NCBI GenBank assembly: GCA_000824825.2
Contig: LM655194.1
Location: 365,532 to 429,531 of the forward strand
Direction: 5' to 3'
DNA from: Mesorhizobium sp. ORS 3324
GTDB lineage: Bacteria; Pseudomonadota; Alphaproteobacteria; Rhizobiales; Rhizobiaceae
DNA length: 64,000 nucleotides
The notes beneath the pieces were generated by a model, which did no database searches, was not told where the DNA came from, and was given only the letters and a program-made list of their open reading frames with translations. The position numbers were made by a program, and so were the translations under genes. Below are positions 41,420 through 50,380 of the stretch, piece after piece (position 1 is the first letter of the stretch; each line of letters starts with the position of its first letter).

Positions 41420-44110
41420 ATGTCCGGCTTTTCGGAAGACATGCCCTTCTTTGACGAACCGAATGCGCGGCCCGCGGCCCCGTCCGGCATTGCTGCGCGC
41501 GCCATGGCCGCCCGCAGCGCCCAAAACAGCGCGCCCGACTATCTGAAGGGCCTCAATCCCGAGCAGCGGCTCGCTGTCGAAACAACTGAAGGCCCGGTCC
41601 TGGTTCTGGCCGGCGCCGGCACCGGCAAGACGCGGGTCTTGACCACCCGCATCGCCCACATTCTTGCCACCGGCAGGGCCTTTCCCTCGCAGATCCTCGC
41701 CGTCACCTTCACCAACAAGGCCGCGCGCGAGATGAAGCAGCGCATCGGCCTGCTGATCGGCGAGGGCAATGTCGAGGGCATGCCCTGGCTCGGCACTTTC
41801 CACTCGATCGGCGTCAAGCTCTTGCGCCGTCACGCTGAGCTTGCGGGGCTGAAATCCGATTTCACCATCCTCGACACCGAAGACGTGGTGCGGCTGATCA
41901 AGCAACTGATTCAGGCCGAAAACCTGGACGACAAGCGCTGGCCGGCCAAGCAGTTCGCGCAGATGATCGACAACTGGAAGAACAAGGGCCTCGGCCCGGA
42001 CGAGATTCCGGAAGGCGATGCGCGCAGCTTCGGCAACGGCAAGGGCCGTCAGCTCTACAGGGCCTACCAGGAGCGGCTGCAGACGCTCAACGCCTGCGAC
42101 TTCGGCGATCTGCTCTATCACCCGATCCGCATCTTCCGCGCCTATCCGGACGTGTTGAAGGACTATCACCGCAAGTTCAAATACATCCTGGTCGACGAGT
42201 ATCAGGACACCAACACCGCGCAATACATGTGGCTGCGCCTGCTGGCGCAGCGGCCGGAAGGCAAGCGAATCTCCCCCCTTGAGGGGGAGATGTCCGGCAG
42301 GACAGAGGGGGGCGCCTCGCGCCGACAGGCCGGTGGGGCACCACCCCCCTCTGTCGCCTCCGGCGACATCTCCCCCTCAAGGGGGGAGATTGGGCGCTCT
42401 TCCTCCGAAGGCAGAACCAGATCCACCGTCAACATCTGCTGCGTTGGCGACGACGACCAGTCGATCTATGGCTGGCGCGGCGCGGAGGTCGACAACATTC
42501 TGCGCTTCGACAAGGATTTCCCTGGCGCCACCATCATCCGGCTGGAGCGCAACTATCGCTCGACCGCGCACATCCTCGGCGCCGCCTCTCATCTCATCGC
42601 CCACAATGAAGGCCGTTTCGGCAAGACGCTGTTCACCGACCGCGACGATCCCGAGGACGACAAGGTGCATGTCCATGCCGCCTGGGATTCGGAAGAAGAG
42701 GCCCGCGCCGTTGGCGAGGCCATCGAGGCCTACCAGCGGCAGAAGCACAATCTCAACGACATGGCGATCCTGGTGCGCGCCTCCTTCCAGATGCGCGCCT
42801 TCGAGGACCGCTTCATCACGCTGGGCTTGAACTACCGCGTCATCGGCGGCCCGCGTTTCTACGAGCGGCTGGAAATCCGCGATGCGCTGGCCTTCTTCCG
42901 CGTCGTCTCCAACAGCGGCGACGACCTCGCCTTCGAGCGCATCGTCAACGTGCCGAAGCGCGGGTTGGGCGAAGCCACCATCCGCCAGATCCACGACACG
43001 GCGCGCGCCATGCGCATCCCGATGCTGGAGGCCGCCGCGAAGCTCGCCGAAAGCGACGAGCTGAAGCCGAAGCCGCGCGCCGCATTGCGCGAGGTCGCGG
43101 CCAATTTCGAGCGCTGGCAGAAGGCGCTGGAGACCACGCCGCATACCGAGCTCGCCGAAACCATTCTGGAAGAGAGCGGCTACACCGACATGTGGAAGAA
43201 CGACCGCTCGGCGGAAGCGCCCGGGCGGCTGGAGAACCTCAAGGAGCTGATCCGCTCCATGGAGGAATATGAATCGCTTCGTTCCTTCCTTGAGCATGTC
43301 GCGCTCGTCATGGAGGCCGAGCAGGGCGAGTCGCTCGATGCGGTCTCGATCATGACCCTGCATTCGGCCAAGGGCCTCGAATTCGAGACCGTCTTCCTGC
43401 CCGGTTGGGAGGAAGGCCTGTTCCCGCACCAACGCGCGCTTGACGAAGGCGGCCGCTCCGGCCTGGAGGAAGAGCGTCGGCTTGCCTATGTCGGCCTGAC
43501 GCGGGCGAAAAGGAACCTGCACATCTGGTTCGTCTCCAACCGCCTCATCCATGGCCTGTGGCAATCGACGATCCCGTCGCGCTTCCTCGACGAGCTGCCG
43601 GAGACCCACGTCGACGTCGCCGACGGCGGCAATTCCTACGGCGGCTATGGCAATCCCTACGGCGGCGGCGCTTTTGCGTCGGGCCGCGGCGGTGGCCGCC
43701 AGAATCCGTATGGCGCCTCGCGCTTCGACAATATCGGCGCCAAGGACCAGGGCAGCTTCTCCAACACCTATGCGACGCCCGGCTGGCAGCGCGCGCAAGC
43801 CAACCGCACCGAGGCGACCGACCGCAACTGGGGCACGCGCTCCGGCCATCAGGTTGAGCGCATCGGCTATGGCGAGACGGACAGCGGCTACGGCGCCGGC
43901 CGCACCAGCGTGAAGGGCCGCATGATCGAAGGCGAGCTGGTCGCCAAGTCGGTCGCCGACACGCCCTCCGCCTTCAAGCTGGGCGACCGCGTATTCCACC
44001 AGAAATTCGGCAACGGCAACATCGCGGCCATCGACGGCAACAAGCTCACCATCGACTTCGACAAGGCCGGCCAGAAACGCGTGCTGGACGGCTTCGTCAC
44101 CAGCGTGTGA
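41420..44110 (+). CDS. UvrD/PcrA-type superfamily 1 DNA helicase with repeat-derived insertion
   Basis: 896 residues from ATG 41420. Walker A AGAGTGKT near residue 64, DEYQDTN (motif II) near 258, VGDDDQSIYGWRGA (motif III) near 342, and motifs IV-VI including LHSAKGLEFETVFLPG and YVGLTRAKRNL. It unwinds DNA 3' to 5' in repair. Between motifs II and III about 45 extra residues (283-330) are encoded by a 124-base palindromic element at 42268-42391, in frame, so the domain should remain open but carries a Gly/Ser/Glu-rich loop. The glycine-rich region after 730 and a C-terminal tail are as in other rhizobial homologues. Confidence 0.93.
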   Translation: MSGFSEDMPFFDEPNARPAAPSGIAARAMAARSAQNSAPDYLKGLNPEQRLAVETTEGPVLVLAGAGTGKTRVLTTRIAHILATGRAFPSQILAVTFTNKAAREMKQRIGLLIGEGNVEGMPWLGTFHSIGVKLLRRHAELAGLKSDFTILDTEDVVRLIKQLIQAENLDDKRWPAKQFAQMIDNWKNKGLGPDEIPEGDARSFGNGKGRQLYRAYQERLQTLNACDFGDLLYHPIRIFRAYPDVLKDYHRKFKYILVDEYQDTNTAQYMWLRLLAQRPEGKRISPLEGEMSGRTEGGASRRQAGGAPPPSVASGDISPSRGEIGRSSSEGRTRSTVNICCVGDDDQSIYGWRGAEVDNILRFDKDFPGATIIRLERNYRSTAHILGAASHLIAHNEGRFGKTLFTDRDDPEDDKVHVHAAWDSEEEARAVGEAIEAYQRQKHNLNDMAILVRASFQMRAFEDRFITLGLNYRVIGGPRFYERLEIRDALAFFRVVSNSGDDLAFERIVNVPKRGLGEATIRQIHDTARAMRIPMLEAAAKLAESDELKPKPRAALREVAANFERWQKALETTPHTELAETILEESGYTDMWKNDRSAEAPGRLENLKELIRSMEEYESLRSFLEHVALVMEAEQGESLDAVSIMTLHSAKGLEFETVFLPGWEEGLFPHQRALDEGGRSGLEEERRLAYVGLTRAKRNLHIWFVSNRLIHGLWQSTIPSRFLDELPETHVDVADGGNSYGGYGNPYGGGAFASGRGGGRQNPYGASRFDNIGAKDQGSFSNTYATPGWQRAQANRTEATDRNWGTRSGHQVERIGYGETDSGYGAGRTSVKGRMIEGELVAKSVADTPSAFKLGDRVFHQKFGNGNIAAIDGNKLTIDFDKAGQKRVLDGFVTSV
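42268..42391. repeat. Palindromic repeat element inside the helicase gene
   Basis: Arms 42268-42312 and 42344-42391 are inverted copies: AATCTCCCCCCTTGAGGGGG and its complement at the outer ends, with inner CGGCAGGACAGAGGGGGG versus CCCCCCTCTGTCGCC. The reading frame crosses it with no stop. Similar elements are usual in rhizobial intergenic DNA. Confidence 0.88.
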
Positions 44111-44151
44111 GCGCCCGCCACCAACAAACTCCCATCAGGAACCGCAGCTCC

Positions 44152-45198
44152 TCATCGATACCGCGCCTGGTTCCACTTATGGCCGAGCAGCGACAGGATG
44201 ATGATCAGTCCGTTGAAGAACTGGACGTAGAAGCCGCTCAGGCCCGCCGCCACCACACCGGTCTGGATGAAGGAAACGGTAACCGCGCCGATCGCGCCGC
44301 CGACCACCGTGCCGATGCCGCCCCAGGTCGGCGTGCCGCCGACGAACACCGATGCCAGCACCGGCAGCAGATAACCGTCGCCGGCCGTCGGCCACCAGGT
44401 GAAGTTGATCATCACCGAGAAGGTGCCGGCGATCGCCGCCCCGATGCCGACGAAGACGAACACTTTCACCCGCACGCGCTTGACGTCGATGCCCATCTGC
44501 CTGGCGCTATCCGGGTTGTCGCCGACCACCTTCACCTGCGCGCCGAAGCGGTGGCGGTTGTAGAGCAGCGCCGAGAACACCACGAAGGCGATCGCCCAGA
44601 AGATCTGCACCGGGACGCCCCAGATCTGGCTTGAGAAGATCGCGTAGGCCCGGCTGTTGGCAAGGCTTGTCAGTGCCGTCGACTTGCCTTCGTTGATGAT
44701 CTGGATCAGCCCGCGCAGCAGGAAGTTCATGCCGAGCGTGGCGATCAGCGACGACAGGCCGCCATAGACGACCAGCGATCCGACCAGGAAGCCGAGCAGC
44801 GTGCCGGTGAGAAGCGCCGCCGCAATGCCGAGGAAAGGATCGTAGCCGGCCTGCACCACCAGCGCGAAGACCCAGGAGGCGAAACCCATCGTCGCCGGAA
44901 ACGACAGGTCGATCTCGTCGCAGGTGACGACGAAGACCAGCGGCACGACCACGAACAGCGCCACGGGAAGCGTTGTGAGCACGGAGCTGTAGAGATACCA
45001 GGTGGTGAAGACGGTGGGGTTGGCGATCATGAAGATCGCCATCATGACGACGAACACCGCGAGCGAGCCGAGCGCCGCGCGATTGTCGAGGACGAAGCCG
45101 CGCAGCCAGTGATCGGACGGATGTCTCCACTCCTTGGCCGCCTGGCCGCTTGCCCTTCCGAGAGGCGCTTGCAGATCGGGTTCCATGGTCTTGCTCAT
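44152..45198 (-). CDS. Sugar ABC transporter permease (RbsC-like)
   Basis: 348 residues from ATG 45198, whose first base is shared with the last of the ATPase stop (TGATG). Nine to ten membrane helices are visible; the domain has VYGGLSSLIATLGMNFLLRGL and GDNPDSARQMGIDVKRVRVKVF, the cytoplasmic loop of the BPD_transp_2 family. It is the inner-membrane pore of a ribose/xylose/inositol-type importer. It is the last gene of the operon. Confidence 0.93.
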   Translation of the reverse strand: MSKTMEPDLQAPLGRASGQAAKEWRHPSDHWLRGFVLDNRAALGSLAVFVVMMAIFMIANPTVFTTWYLYSSVLTTLPVALFVVVPLVFVVTCDEIDLSFPATMGFASWVFALVVQAGYDPFLGIAAALLTGTLLGFLVGSLVVYGGLSSLIATLGMNFLLRGLIQIINEGKSTALTSLANSRAYAIFSSQIWGVPVQIFWAIAFVVFSALLYNRHRFGAQVKVVGDNPDSARQMGIDVKRVRVKVFVFVGIGAAIAGTFSVMINFTWWPTAGDGYLLPVLASVFVGGTPTWGGIGTVVGGAIGAVTVSFIQTGVVAAGLSGFYVQFFNGLIIILSLLGHKWNQARYR

Positions 45199-45992
45199 CA
45201 CGCTCTCTGCTCCGCTCCGTCTGCCCCGTGCAGCCCCGGCAAGCCGTCGGGATGCGCGATGTCTTCCATGAAGTTGATGAGGTCGTCGGCCGCCTTGACC
45301 TCGCTGCGGTCGGCCGTCAGCGCCACCTTGCCGCGGTCGAGCACCACGAAGCGGTCGGCGATGTCGAAGACGTGGTGGATGTTGTGGCCGATGAACAGGA
45401 TCGAGCGGCCGCTTGCCCGCACCTGGCGTACGAAGTGGAAGACCTTGGCGGTCTCGGTCAAGGACAGCGCCGTCGTCGGCTCGTCGAGGATGATCAGCTC
45501 CGCCTGCTTGTAGATGGCGCGCGCGATCGCCACGCCCTGGCGTTCGCCGCCCGAGAGCTGCCCGACGATCGACTGCGGCGTGAAGACTTTCGAGGTGAAG
45601 CCGATCTCGCGCATCAGCCGGCTCGCCTCCTCGATTTCCTTGCCGACCTTCAGCCAGCCGAGGAAACCGGTGAGCTCGCGACCCATGAAGATGTTGCGCA
45701 CGATCGTCTGCTGCACGGCCAAAGCCCGGTCCTGGAACACCGTCTCGATGCCGGCGTCGCGCGAGCGCGCCGCGCTCCATCCGGTGACCGGCTTGCCGCG
45801 CACCAGGATCTCGCCGCTGGTCGGCTTGACCACGCCGGACAGGATCTTGATCAGCGTCGACTTTCCGGCGCCGTTGTCGCCGATGAGCCCGACCACCTCG
45901 CCGCGGTCGACGCTGAGGTTGACCCCGCCCAGCGCATAGACCTGGCCGTAGGATTTCGTGATGTCGCGCAGTTCGATGATGCGTTCGCCCAT
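45198..45992 (-). CDS. Sugar ABC transporter ATP-binding protein (single-domain)
   Basis: 264 residues. Walker A GDNGAGKST near 42, signature LSGGERQG, Walker B LIILDEPTTAL. It holds only one ATPase domain, unlike RbsA/XylG which have two, so it resembles the FrcA type. It works with the permease and binding protein beside it. Confidence 0.93.
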   Translation of the reverse strand: MGERIIELRDITKSYGQVYALGGVNLSVDRGEVVGLIGDNGAGKSTLIKILSGVVKPTSGEILVRGKPVTGWSAARSRDAGIETVFQDRALAVQQTIVRNIFMGRELTGFLGWLKVGKEIEEASRLMREIGFTSKVFTPQSIVGQLSGGERQGVAIARAIYKQAELIILDEPTTALSLTETAKVFHFVRQVRASGRSILFIGHNIHHVFDIADRFVVLDRGKVALTADRSEVKAADDLINFMEDIAHPDGLPGLHGADGAEQRA

Positions 45993-46042
45993 GCGATCCT
46001 CGCTTGAACTGTCTGTCTGCCGGCCGCTTTGCCGGCGATCCA

Positions 46043-46068
46043 GCCGGCCGGGCCTATTCCCGGCCGGC
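46043..46068. terminator. Intercistronic hairpin between binding-protein and ATPase genes
   Basis: GCCGGCCGGG, loop CCTATT, then CCCGGCCGGC: a perfect 10-base stem. It sits behind the binding-protein gene and may raise its mRNA level or stop part of the transcripts. No T-run. Confidence 0.6.
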
Positions 46069-46079
46069 CGCCTGGGAGG

Positions 46080-47093
46080 TCAACGCAGCGCCTGCTTGGC
46101 GAGCTCGGAGACGATCTCGTAATTCTGCGGCGTGACGAAGCCGGCGCCGGTATCGACATTCATCGGCGCGAGGCCGAGCACCACCTGCTGGCAGAGGCTG
46201 AGGATCGGCAGATAGCCCTGCAGGAACGGCTGCTGGTCGGCCGTGAGTTGCACCCAGCCGCCCTTGAAGCCTTCGACGATCTGCGGGCTGGTGTCGAAGC
46301 CGAAGTTGAAGATGTCGCCGGGCTTGCGTCCCGCCGCCTGCATATAGGTAGGGACGTTGCCCAGCATCTGTCCGCCCGGATAGCCGACCGCCTTGACATC
46401 GGGATGGTTGAGCAGCGCCGCCGTGATCACTGGAATGGCGAGGTTGGGATCGGAGGCCCATTCGCCGCTCGGCGGCGAGGAGAGCTGGATCACCTCGACG
46501 CCAGCCTCCTTCAAGGCCGCCACCGTGCCGCGCTCGCGCGCGCCGCGGTTCTCGTTCTCGAACGGACCGATCATGATCGCCTTGTCGCCGGCCTTGAGCT
46601 TGGCGAGCTTGAAGGCCTCGGCGCCGAGCGCGCGGCCCTGCTGCTCCTGCTGGGCGCCGACATAGCCGCCGCCGAACGCCGCCATTACCTTCGGCACCGG
46701 CACGTTCTGGTACATCATCTTGATGCCGTCCTTATGCGCCTGCTCGGCCAGCGGCATGATCGCAGCGTCGCCAGGATGGCCCATCATGGCGATGCCGTTC
46801 GGCTTGACCGCCACCGCCTCGCGCAGTTGCTGCACCATCTTCTCGGCGTCCCACTGAGAGAAGATGTAGTCGACCTTCGGCCCGAGATCGGCGGCCGCCT
46901 GCTTGGCGCCATTATAGACGATGGTGCCGAAAGCGTCGCCCTCGGCGCCGCCGACGAAGAAGCGTATGTGGACATCCTTGCACCATTGCGCGTCGAGCGC
47001 CTGCGCCGGCAAGGTAGAGATTGTGGCGCAGAGCGCCGTGGCGGCCGCCACGACGGTCGAGCGCAGAACAGTCCTTCTGGTCATGATGCTCAT
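46080..47093 (-). CDS. Sugar-binding periplasmic protein of ABC transporter
   Basis: 337 residues from ATG 47093, preceded by GGGAGGAAC. A twin-arginine-like leader (MTRRTVLRSTVVAAATALCATIS, cleavage after AQA) is followed by a periplasmic binding protein of the RbsB-like type (FVGGAEGDAFGTIVYNGAKQAAADLG, AMMGHPGDAAIMPLAEQAHKDG). It captures a sugar or polyol for the permease. The ligand cannot be assigned from sequence. Confidence 0.92.
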   Translation of the reverse strand: MSIMTRRTVLRSTVVAAATALCATISTLPAQALDAQWCKDVHIRFFVGGAEGDAFGTIVYNGAKQAAADLGPKVDYIFSQWDAEKMVQQLREAVAVKPNGIAMMGHPGDAAIMPLAEQAHKDGIKMMYQNVPVPKVMAAFGGGYVGAQQEQQGRALGAEAFKLAKLKAGDKAIMIGPFENENRGARERGTVAALKEAGVEVIQLSSPPSGEWASDPNLAIPVITAALLNHPDVKAVGYPGGQMLGNVPTYMQAAGRKPGDIFNFGFDTSPQIVEGFKGGWVQLTADQQPFLQGYLPILSLCQQVVLGLAPMNVDTGAGFVTPQNYEIVSELAKQALR

Positions 47094-47163
47094 GCACGTT
47101 CCTCCCTTTTGTCCCTCGCAACGGAGGGTTTCGACGATCGTTCGGCGTGATGCCGCAGTCCCT

Positions 47164-47186
47164 GCGGCCGGCTCCTCCCGCCGGCC
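47164..47186. terminator. Intercistronic hairpin before the binding-protein gene
   Basis: CGGCCGGC (47164-47171) pairs with GCCGGCCG (47179-47186) around TCCTCCC. Together with the hairpin at 46043 it brackets the binding-protein gene, a pattern used to stabilise that segment of mRNA. Confidence 0.5.
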
Positions 47187-47192
47187 GGTTCC

Positions 47193-48104
47193 TCACATCG
47201 GATTTGGCAGGTAGCTGGCTCCTCCCCTGCATTGCTTCAGATAGTCCAGCGCCCGCACCTGCCCGGTGATCTCGAGATCGCCGCGATAGACCGGGTCGTG
47301 CCAGCCTTCGATGTCGATCGCGCCCTTGTAGCCGGCGAGCCGCAGCTCGCTGATCACGCGCGTCCAGTCGCTGTCGCCAAAGCCCGGCGTGCGCATCTGC
47401 ACGAAAGGCAGTCGCCCGAACACGCCATGCTCGCGGATCACGTCCCAGCGCACCGTCGCATCCTTGCCGTGGACGTGGAAGATGCGCGGCGCCCATTTGC
47501 GGATCTGCGGGATCGGGTCGATCAGATAGACGAGCTGGTGGCAGGGCTCCCATTCGAGGCCGAGATTGTCGTCCGGCAATTCGTTGAACATCAGCTCCCA
47601 CGCATCGGGATTGTGGGCGATGTTCCAGTCGCCGCTCGCCCAGTTGCCGTCCATCGCGCAATTCTCGAAGGCGATGCGCACGCCCTTGTCGGCGGCGCGT
47701 TTGGCCAGCGGTCCCCACACCTCGCGGAAGCGCGGCAGGCTGTCGGTCAGCGGCTTCCCGCGGATGCGGCCGGTGAACCCGCTCACGGTCGAGGCGCCGA
47801 ACAGATGGGCGTTGTCGATGACCGTCTCCCAGGCCGCGAGCACGCCGCGGTCGACATCGCCGCTCTCCAGCGGATTGCCGAAAACGCCGATCGAGGACAC
47901 GGTGACATCGGCATCGCCGATCGCCTCGCGGATCTGCCCCGCGAGTCGCGGCAGATCCTTATCCCCCAGCGTCTGCCAGAAGAAGGGCTGAATGCTCTCG
48001 AAGCCGAGCGGCAGGATCTGCCTGACGTAAGCCGCCGGATCGTCGAGATTGGCCCGCACCATCGTGCCGATCCTGATGTCGAGAAGCGGGTTTGGCATCG
48101 TCAT
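47193..48104 (-). CDS. Sugar phosphate isomerase/epimerase (xylose isomerase-like TIM barrel)
   Basis: 303 residues. The DLPRLAGQIREAIGDADVTVSSIGVFGN, RIAFENCAMDG, EWEPCHQLVY and FHVHGKDATVRW blocks are the AP endonuclease-2/xylose isomerase-like barrel, with the His, Glu and Asp metal ligands on these strands. It probably isomerises the sugar handled by the adjacent dehydrogenase and transporter. It starts five bases after the dehydrogenase stop. Confidence 0.9.
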   Translation of the reverse strand: MTMPNPLLDIRIGTMVRANLDDPAAYVRQILPLGFESIQPFFWQTLGDKDLPRLAGQIREAIGDADVTVSSIGVFGNPLESGDVDRGVLAAWETVIDNAHLFGASTVSGFTGRIRGKPLTDSLPRFREVWGPLAKRAADKGVRIAFENCAMDGNWASGDWNIAHNPDAWELMFNELPDDNLGLEWEPCHQLVYLIDPIPQIRKWAPRIFHVHGKDATVRWDVIREHGVFGRLPFVQMRTPGFGDSDWTRVISELRLAGYKGAIDIEGWHDPVYRGDLEITGQVRALDYLKQCRGGASYLPNPM

Positions 48105-48109
48105 CCTTC

Positions 48110-49132
48110 CTAAGCCGCTATCACGACCCGGCGTCCGGTCTCCGCGCTCTCGATCGCGCCGAAGACCATGGCCAGGCTCTTGATGTTGTCGGTGCCGCGC
48201 GTCTCCGGCTCGGTGCCGGTCTCGATCGCCTGCATGAAATCCTTAATGATGCCGAGATGGCCGTCGACGCGGTCGGCGGGATCGAGCGCTGGCACTTCGA
48301 TGGGCTGGGTCTTGTCGAACAGGCCTTCGCGGCCCGGCACCACGGCTTCCGCCTTCAGCACATCGTAGCCGTCCCATGTGATGCTGCCGCGCTCGGCGAC
48401 GATCCGCCATGCGCTTTCCCAGCTGGTGCGGAAGCCGTCGGCGCACCAGGAACCGGCATAGGTGAAGACCTTGCCGCCGCCGAGATCGAAGATCGCGCTG
48501 GCCGAGGACCCTTGCCGGTACCAGGAATTGGCCGGCTCCCATTCCTGGCAATAGACGCTGGCCGGCTCGCCGCCGACCATGTAGCGGGCGGCGTCGAAAG
48601 TGTGGATCGCCATGTCGAGCAGCAGTACATGGGCCATCTCCTCTCGAAAGCCGCCGAAATGCGGCGCGACGAAGAAGTCGGCATGGATGCTGGTCGGCTG
48701 CCCGATCGCGCCTGAGTCCAGGAACCGCCTGATCCGCCGGACATTGGCGACATAGCGGCGGTTCTGAACGACGGCATGGATGCATCCTGCCTGGCGCGCC
48801 GCTTCGACGATGGCGCGCGCGTTTTCGGGGCTGTCGGCCAGCGGCTTCTCGGTGAGCAGATGGCAATTGTGGGCAAAGGCCGTAAGCGCAACGTCGCGGC
48901 GCGCCGCGGGGACCACGACATCGAACACGGCGTCGGGCTTGGTCTGGTCGAGAGCGGCGTCGAGGCTGGTGCCGATGACGGCGTTGGAGAGCTCGTACTC
49001 GCGAGCCCTCGCCTGCGCCCGCTCGGCGTCGAGATCGACAAGGCCGACAATGGCAAGCCCCTCGATCCGCCTTGCGGCATCGAGCCACTGCTTGCTCATG
49101 GCTCCGCACCCGACCAGGACGACCTTCATCAT
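48110..49132 (-). CDS. Gfo/Idh/MocA family oxidoreductase
   Basis: 340 residues from ATG 49132 with GGGAGGAG six bases upstream. The Rossmann motif VVLVGCGAMSKQWLDAA is at the N terminus, the EKPLADSPENARAIVEAA motif (with the active-site lysine) near 97, and the C-terminal sheet domain follows. It is an NAD(P)-dependent sugar or inositol dehydrogenase. It is the first gene of the leftward operon and lies about 57 bases from the LacI operator. Confidence 0.93.
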   Translation of the reverse strand: MMKVVLVGCGAMSKQWLDAARRIEGLAIVGLVDLDAERAQARAREYELSNAVIGTSLDAALDQTKPDAVFDVVVPAARRDVALTAFAHNCHLLTEKPLADSPENARAIVEAARQAGCIHAVVQNRRYVANVRRIRRFLDSGAIGQPTSIHADFFVAPHFGGFREEMAHVLLLDMAIHTFDAARYMVGGEPASVYCQEWEPANSWYRQGSSASAIFDLGGGKVFTYAGSWCADGFRTSWESAWRIVAERGSITWDGYDVLKAEAVVPGREGLFDKTQPIEVPALDPADRVDGHLGIIKDFMQAIETGTEPETRGTDNIKSLAMVFGAIESAETGRRVVIAA

Positions 49133-49189
49133 CCAGCGCTCCTCCCGTCCGGTCCCTCCTGACCGGTTGCCACGGCGTCCACGGTCTGA

Positions 49190-49217
49190 CCGTAAACGTT
49201 TTTCCGTAAACGTTTAC
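49190..49217. promoter_or_regulatory. LacI-type operator, tandem
   Basis: CGTAAACGTTTACG at 49204-49217 is a perfect 14-base palindrome. CGTAAACGTTT at 49190-49200 is a second, incomplete copy 14 bases before it. The AAACGTTT centre is the classic LacI/GalR family operator core. It lies between the divergent LacI gene and the sugar operon and could control both. Confidence 0.82.
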
Positions 49218-49327
49218 GACAACACACCCGATGGCGTAGAATGTCAATCACCCGATCGCGAAAATTGTCATCGGCTGCTTGGCCTGAGCGGCAGCCGGTG
49301 CTAGCGAAGAAAGGGGGAGAACCGGCC

Positions 49328-50353
49328 TTGGCGTCCAGCATCCACGATCTCGCACGTCATCTGAACATTTCGATCGGCACCGTGTCGCGTGCCTTGAACG
49401 GCCGTGCCGACGTCAATGCCGAGACGCGCCAGCGCGTGCTCGAAGCAGCCAGGAAGCTGAACTATTCGCCCAACCAGTCCGGCCGCAGCCTGCGTCAGGG
49501 CGCCACCCGTTCGATCGCCTTCATGCTGCAGCCGCATCCCGGCGACCAGCAATATGGCGAGCCCTTCTTCATTCCGTTCCTGACCGGGCTGCAGGCGCGG
49601 CTCGCCGAAAGCGGTCTCGACCTGATCGTGGTGATGGGCGCCCCGGGCGACTACCAGCAGGAACGCCTGCGCCGTGTCGTCGAGACGCGCCGGGCCGACG
49701 CCGTCGTGCTGGCCTGGACACGACGCGATGACGAGCGCATCGACTACCTGACCGAGAGGGGCTTCCCATTCGCTACGCTCGGCCGCAGCCGCTCGGGCGG
49801 CAAATCCTACCCTTCCCTCGATCTCGATTTCGAGAAGGCCGGCGTCGACGCGGTCGACCGCCTGGTCGCGCGCGGCCACCGCCGCATCGCTGCCATCCGC
49901 CCTTCCCTCGACCTGAATTTCGGTCACCTGTTCATGACCGGCTATCGCAAGGCGTTGCGTCGGCATGGCATCGAGGTCGATCCCAGTCTCATCGCGGAGG
50001 ACTTCATCAACGAGGCCGGCGGCTACCAGGTGATCCCGCGCGTGATGCTCTCCAAGGACCGGCCAACCGCCATCATCTTCAACAACGACGCAATGGCGCT
50101 CGGCGGCTGCAAGGCCCTGGCCGAAATGGGCATCAGGCCTGGTCAGGACATCGCGGTGATCGTCATCGTCGACACGCCGCTCTGCCGCTATTTCTCGCCG
50201 GCGCTCACCGGCTTCCGCCCGGCGCTCGAGCCGATGGGACAGCGGCTGGCCGAAATGCTGCTGGCCTCGCTTCCCGCCTATGCCGGTCCGGAGGGACCGC
50301 GCACCATCCGCGAGGTCTGGCCGCTGGAGCTCGTCGCGCGCGAAAGCGATTGA
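49328..50353 (+). CDS. LacI family transcriptional regulator
   Basis: About 341 residues from TTG 49328, chosen because AGGGGGAGA lies at 49312-49320 and the helix-turn-helix then begins at once (SSIHDLARHLNISIGTVSRALNGRADV); earlier starts would run through the promoter. The sugar-binding domain follows (FMLQPHPGDQQYGEPFFIPFL, TAIIFNNDAMALGGCKALAEMG). It should repress the divergent sugar operon until its inducer appears. Confidence 0.93.
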   Translation: MASSIHDLARHLNISIGTVSRALNGRADVNAETRQRVLEAARKLNYSPNQSGRSLRQGATRSIAFMLQPHPGDQQYGEPFFIPFLTGLQARLAESGLDLIVVMGAPGDYQQERLRRVVETRRADAVVLAWTRRDDERIDYLTERGFPFATLGRSRSGGKSYPSLDLDFEKAGVDAVDRLVARGHRRIAAIRPSLDLNFGHLFMTGYRKALRRHGIEVDPSLIAEDFINEAGGYQVIPRVMLSKDRPTAIIFNNDAMALGGCKALAEMGIRPGQDIAVIVIVDTPLCRYFSPALTGFRPALEPMGQRLAEMLLASLPAYAGPEGPRTIREVWPLELVARESD

Positions 50354-50360
50354 GCGAAAC

Positions 50361-50380
50361 GCTTCCCCTTCTCCCCTTGT
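50361..50380. repeat. Left fragment of a palindromic repeat cut by the insertion sequence
   Basis: GCTTCCCCTTCTCCCCTTGT ends at the IS boundary. It joins the sequence after the element (GGGAGAAGGTGG from 51578) to rebuild one arm of the palindrome that runs to 51751. Confidence 0.8.

Noticed and set aside
44152..45780. Apparent 542-residue permease with a long N-terminal extension
   Set aside because: The extension is the ATPase gene read in another frame; the TGATG overlap at 45196-45200 gives a normal start.
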